From Candidatus Cloacimonadota bacterium (GTDB taxonomy: Bacteria; Cloacimonadota; Cloacimonadia; Cloacimonadales; Cloacimonadaceae): a stretch of 6,553 nt of DNA. Numbering within the stretch: position 1 is the first letter of the stretch; each line of letters starts with the position of its first letter. The position numbers were made by a program, and so were the translations under genes. Under the pieces are notes generated by a model. The model saw only the letters and a list, made by a program, of their open reading frames with translations. It was not told where the DNA came from and did not search any database. Of the stretch, positions 6,060 to 6,553 are shown in pieces. The stretch covers positions 1-6,553 of the forward strand of contig JAEWNJ010000006.1 in the NCBI GenBank assembly GCA_023392795.1. The letters are read 5' to 3'.

Positions 6060-6553
6060 ATGCATGATCCGCTGATTCCATCATATCTGGCTCGCAGTCT
6101 GGCCTCGGATCACGAAGTTGCTGCCGATGAGCTGAAGCTGCCCTTTGCTCACAATGAAGCGGTTGGCATTATGAATACCGATATCTGTTCCTTCACCAGG
6201 ATCACTGAAATGGTGAGCAGTCAGGGGCACTACGGGGTGGAGGTAATCACCGGCATCCTGGGCAAGTATTTCAGCGCGATGATCGCCAGGATTCGTGCTA
6301 ATGGCGGCTGTTTGATGAAGTATGGCGGAGATTCCATGTTTGCCGTGTTTCCTGGCAGCCCCTCTGAAGCCATCCCCCGCATGCTGAATTGCCGCAAGCA
6401 GATGTACGAAGCCATGGATGAGCTCAATCTCACTTTTGATAAAGACTATGGGATCAGGATCAGCTTCGATGGTGCGATCAAATATGGCCCGGTAAAGCTC
6501 TGTGTGGTGGGTGATCCCCGCTTTCATCTGGATTATTACATGGATGGAGCCAC
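6060..6553 (+). CDS. class III adenylate/guanylate cyclase, soluble-AC-like, N-terminal part (3' end outside window)
   Basis: The first 164 residues are visible and the frame runs off the window. They open with IPSYLARSL, like the short N-terminal segment of soluble adenylyl cyclases (ADCY10 type). The cyclase fold follows: MNTDICSFTRITE with Asp41, a helix with GILGKYFSAMI, and GGCLMKYGGDSMFAVF with Asp91. Asp41 and Asp91 match the two metal-binding aspartates, and Lys87 sits where sAC has its active-site lysine. A later VVGDP motif precedes the cut. Relatives carry a second cyclase domain and then an AAA/NB-ARC-like ATPase with TPR repeats; none of that can be seen here. The product would be cAMP, or less likely cGMP. 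ATG at 6060 is the first start keeping the conserved N-terminus, but no good Shine-Dalgarno precedes it. A TTG at 6039 is possible, and a TGA at 6015-6017 limits any extension. The family is confident; activity is inferred. Confidence 0.85.
   Translation, partial: MHDPLIPSYLARSLASDHEVAADELKLPFAHNEAVGIMNTDICSFTRITEMVSSQGHYGVEVITGILGKYFSAMIARIRANGGCLMKYGGDSMFAVFPGSPSEAIPRMLNCRKQMYEAMDELNLTFDKDYGIRISFDGAIKYGPVKLCVVGDPRFHLDYYMDGA

Noticed and set aside
5839..6075. 78-codon + strand frame bridging the kinase end and the cyclase start
   Set aside because: It is out of frame with both real genes, half inside the receiver coding sequence, and gives a low-complexity product with no known motif.
6081..6527. 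148-codon minus-strand open frame opposite the cyclase
   Set aside because: The + strand in this span encodes the conserved cyclase metal-binding motifs, so the antisense frame is a shadow.

Overview
The window carries six genes, all on the + strand and tightly spaced, with roughly even base composition by eye. Clear Shine-Dalgarno sites precede some genes (for example AAGGAG at 700-705), and others are joined by ATGA-type overlaps. The protein families are a VWA/amidotransferase-like membrane protein tail, a SIMPL protein with two N-terminal membrane helices, large hybrid kinases, and a soluble adenylyl cyclase (sAC)-like cyclase. This mix suggests a free-living, probably anaerobic, bacterium of the FCB/Cloacimonadota type or a deltaproteobacterial-type lineage. 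That assignment is a guess from family style, because no rRNA or taxonomic marker gene is present.

Region 1 (1-1479) holds the 3' end of a large membrane-anchored protein and, 21 bases later, a SIMPL-domain (DUF541) protein. They look like the end of a cell-envelope operon. Region 2 (1480-1844) is a 365-base non-coding stretch with three inverted repeats, an AT-rich promoter-like patch and several competing in-frame start codons for the next gene.

Region 3 (1845-5939) is a three-gene two-component cluster with overlapping reading frames. It consists of a membrane sensor kinase with an extracytoplasmic SBP_bac_3 (periplasmic solute-binding) domain, a single-domain DivK-type receiver, and a REC-PAS-HisKA-HATPase-REC hybrid kinase. 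No DNA-binding or other classical output domain, and no HPt domain, is present. The cluster is therefore a phosphorylation network whose output must lie elsewhere or be protein-protein.

Region 4 (5940-6553) is a 120-base gap with a terminator-like hairpin, followed by the 5' part of a class III nucleotide cyclase of the sAC (ADCY10-like) type, cut by the window edge. The main biological idea is that an amino-acid-like ligand sensed outside the cell feeds a phosphorelay lying next to a cAMP-producing enzyme. The adjacency is seen; the functional link is inference.
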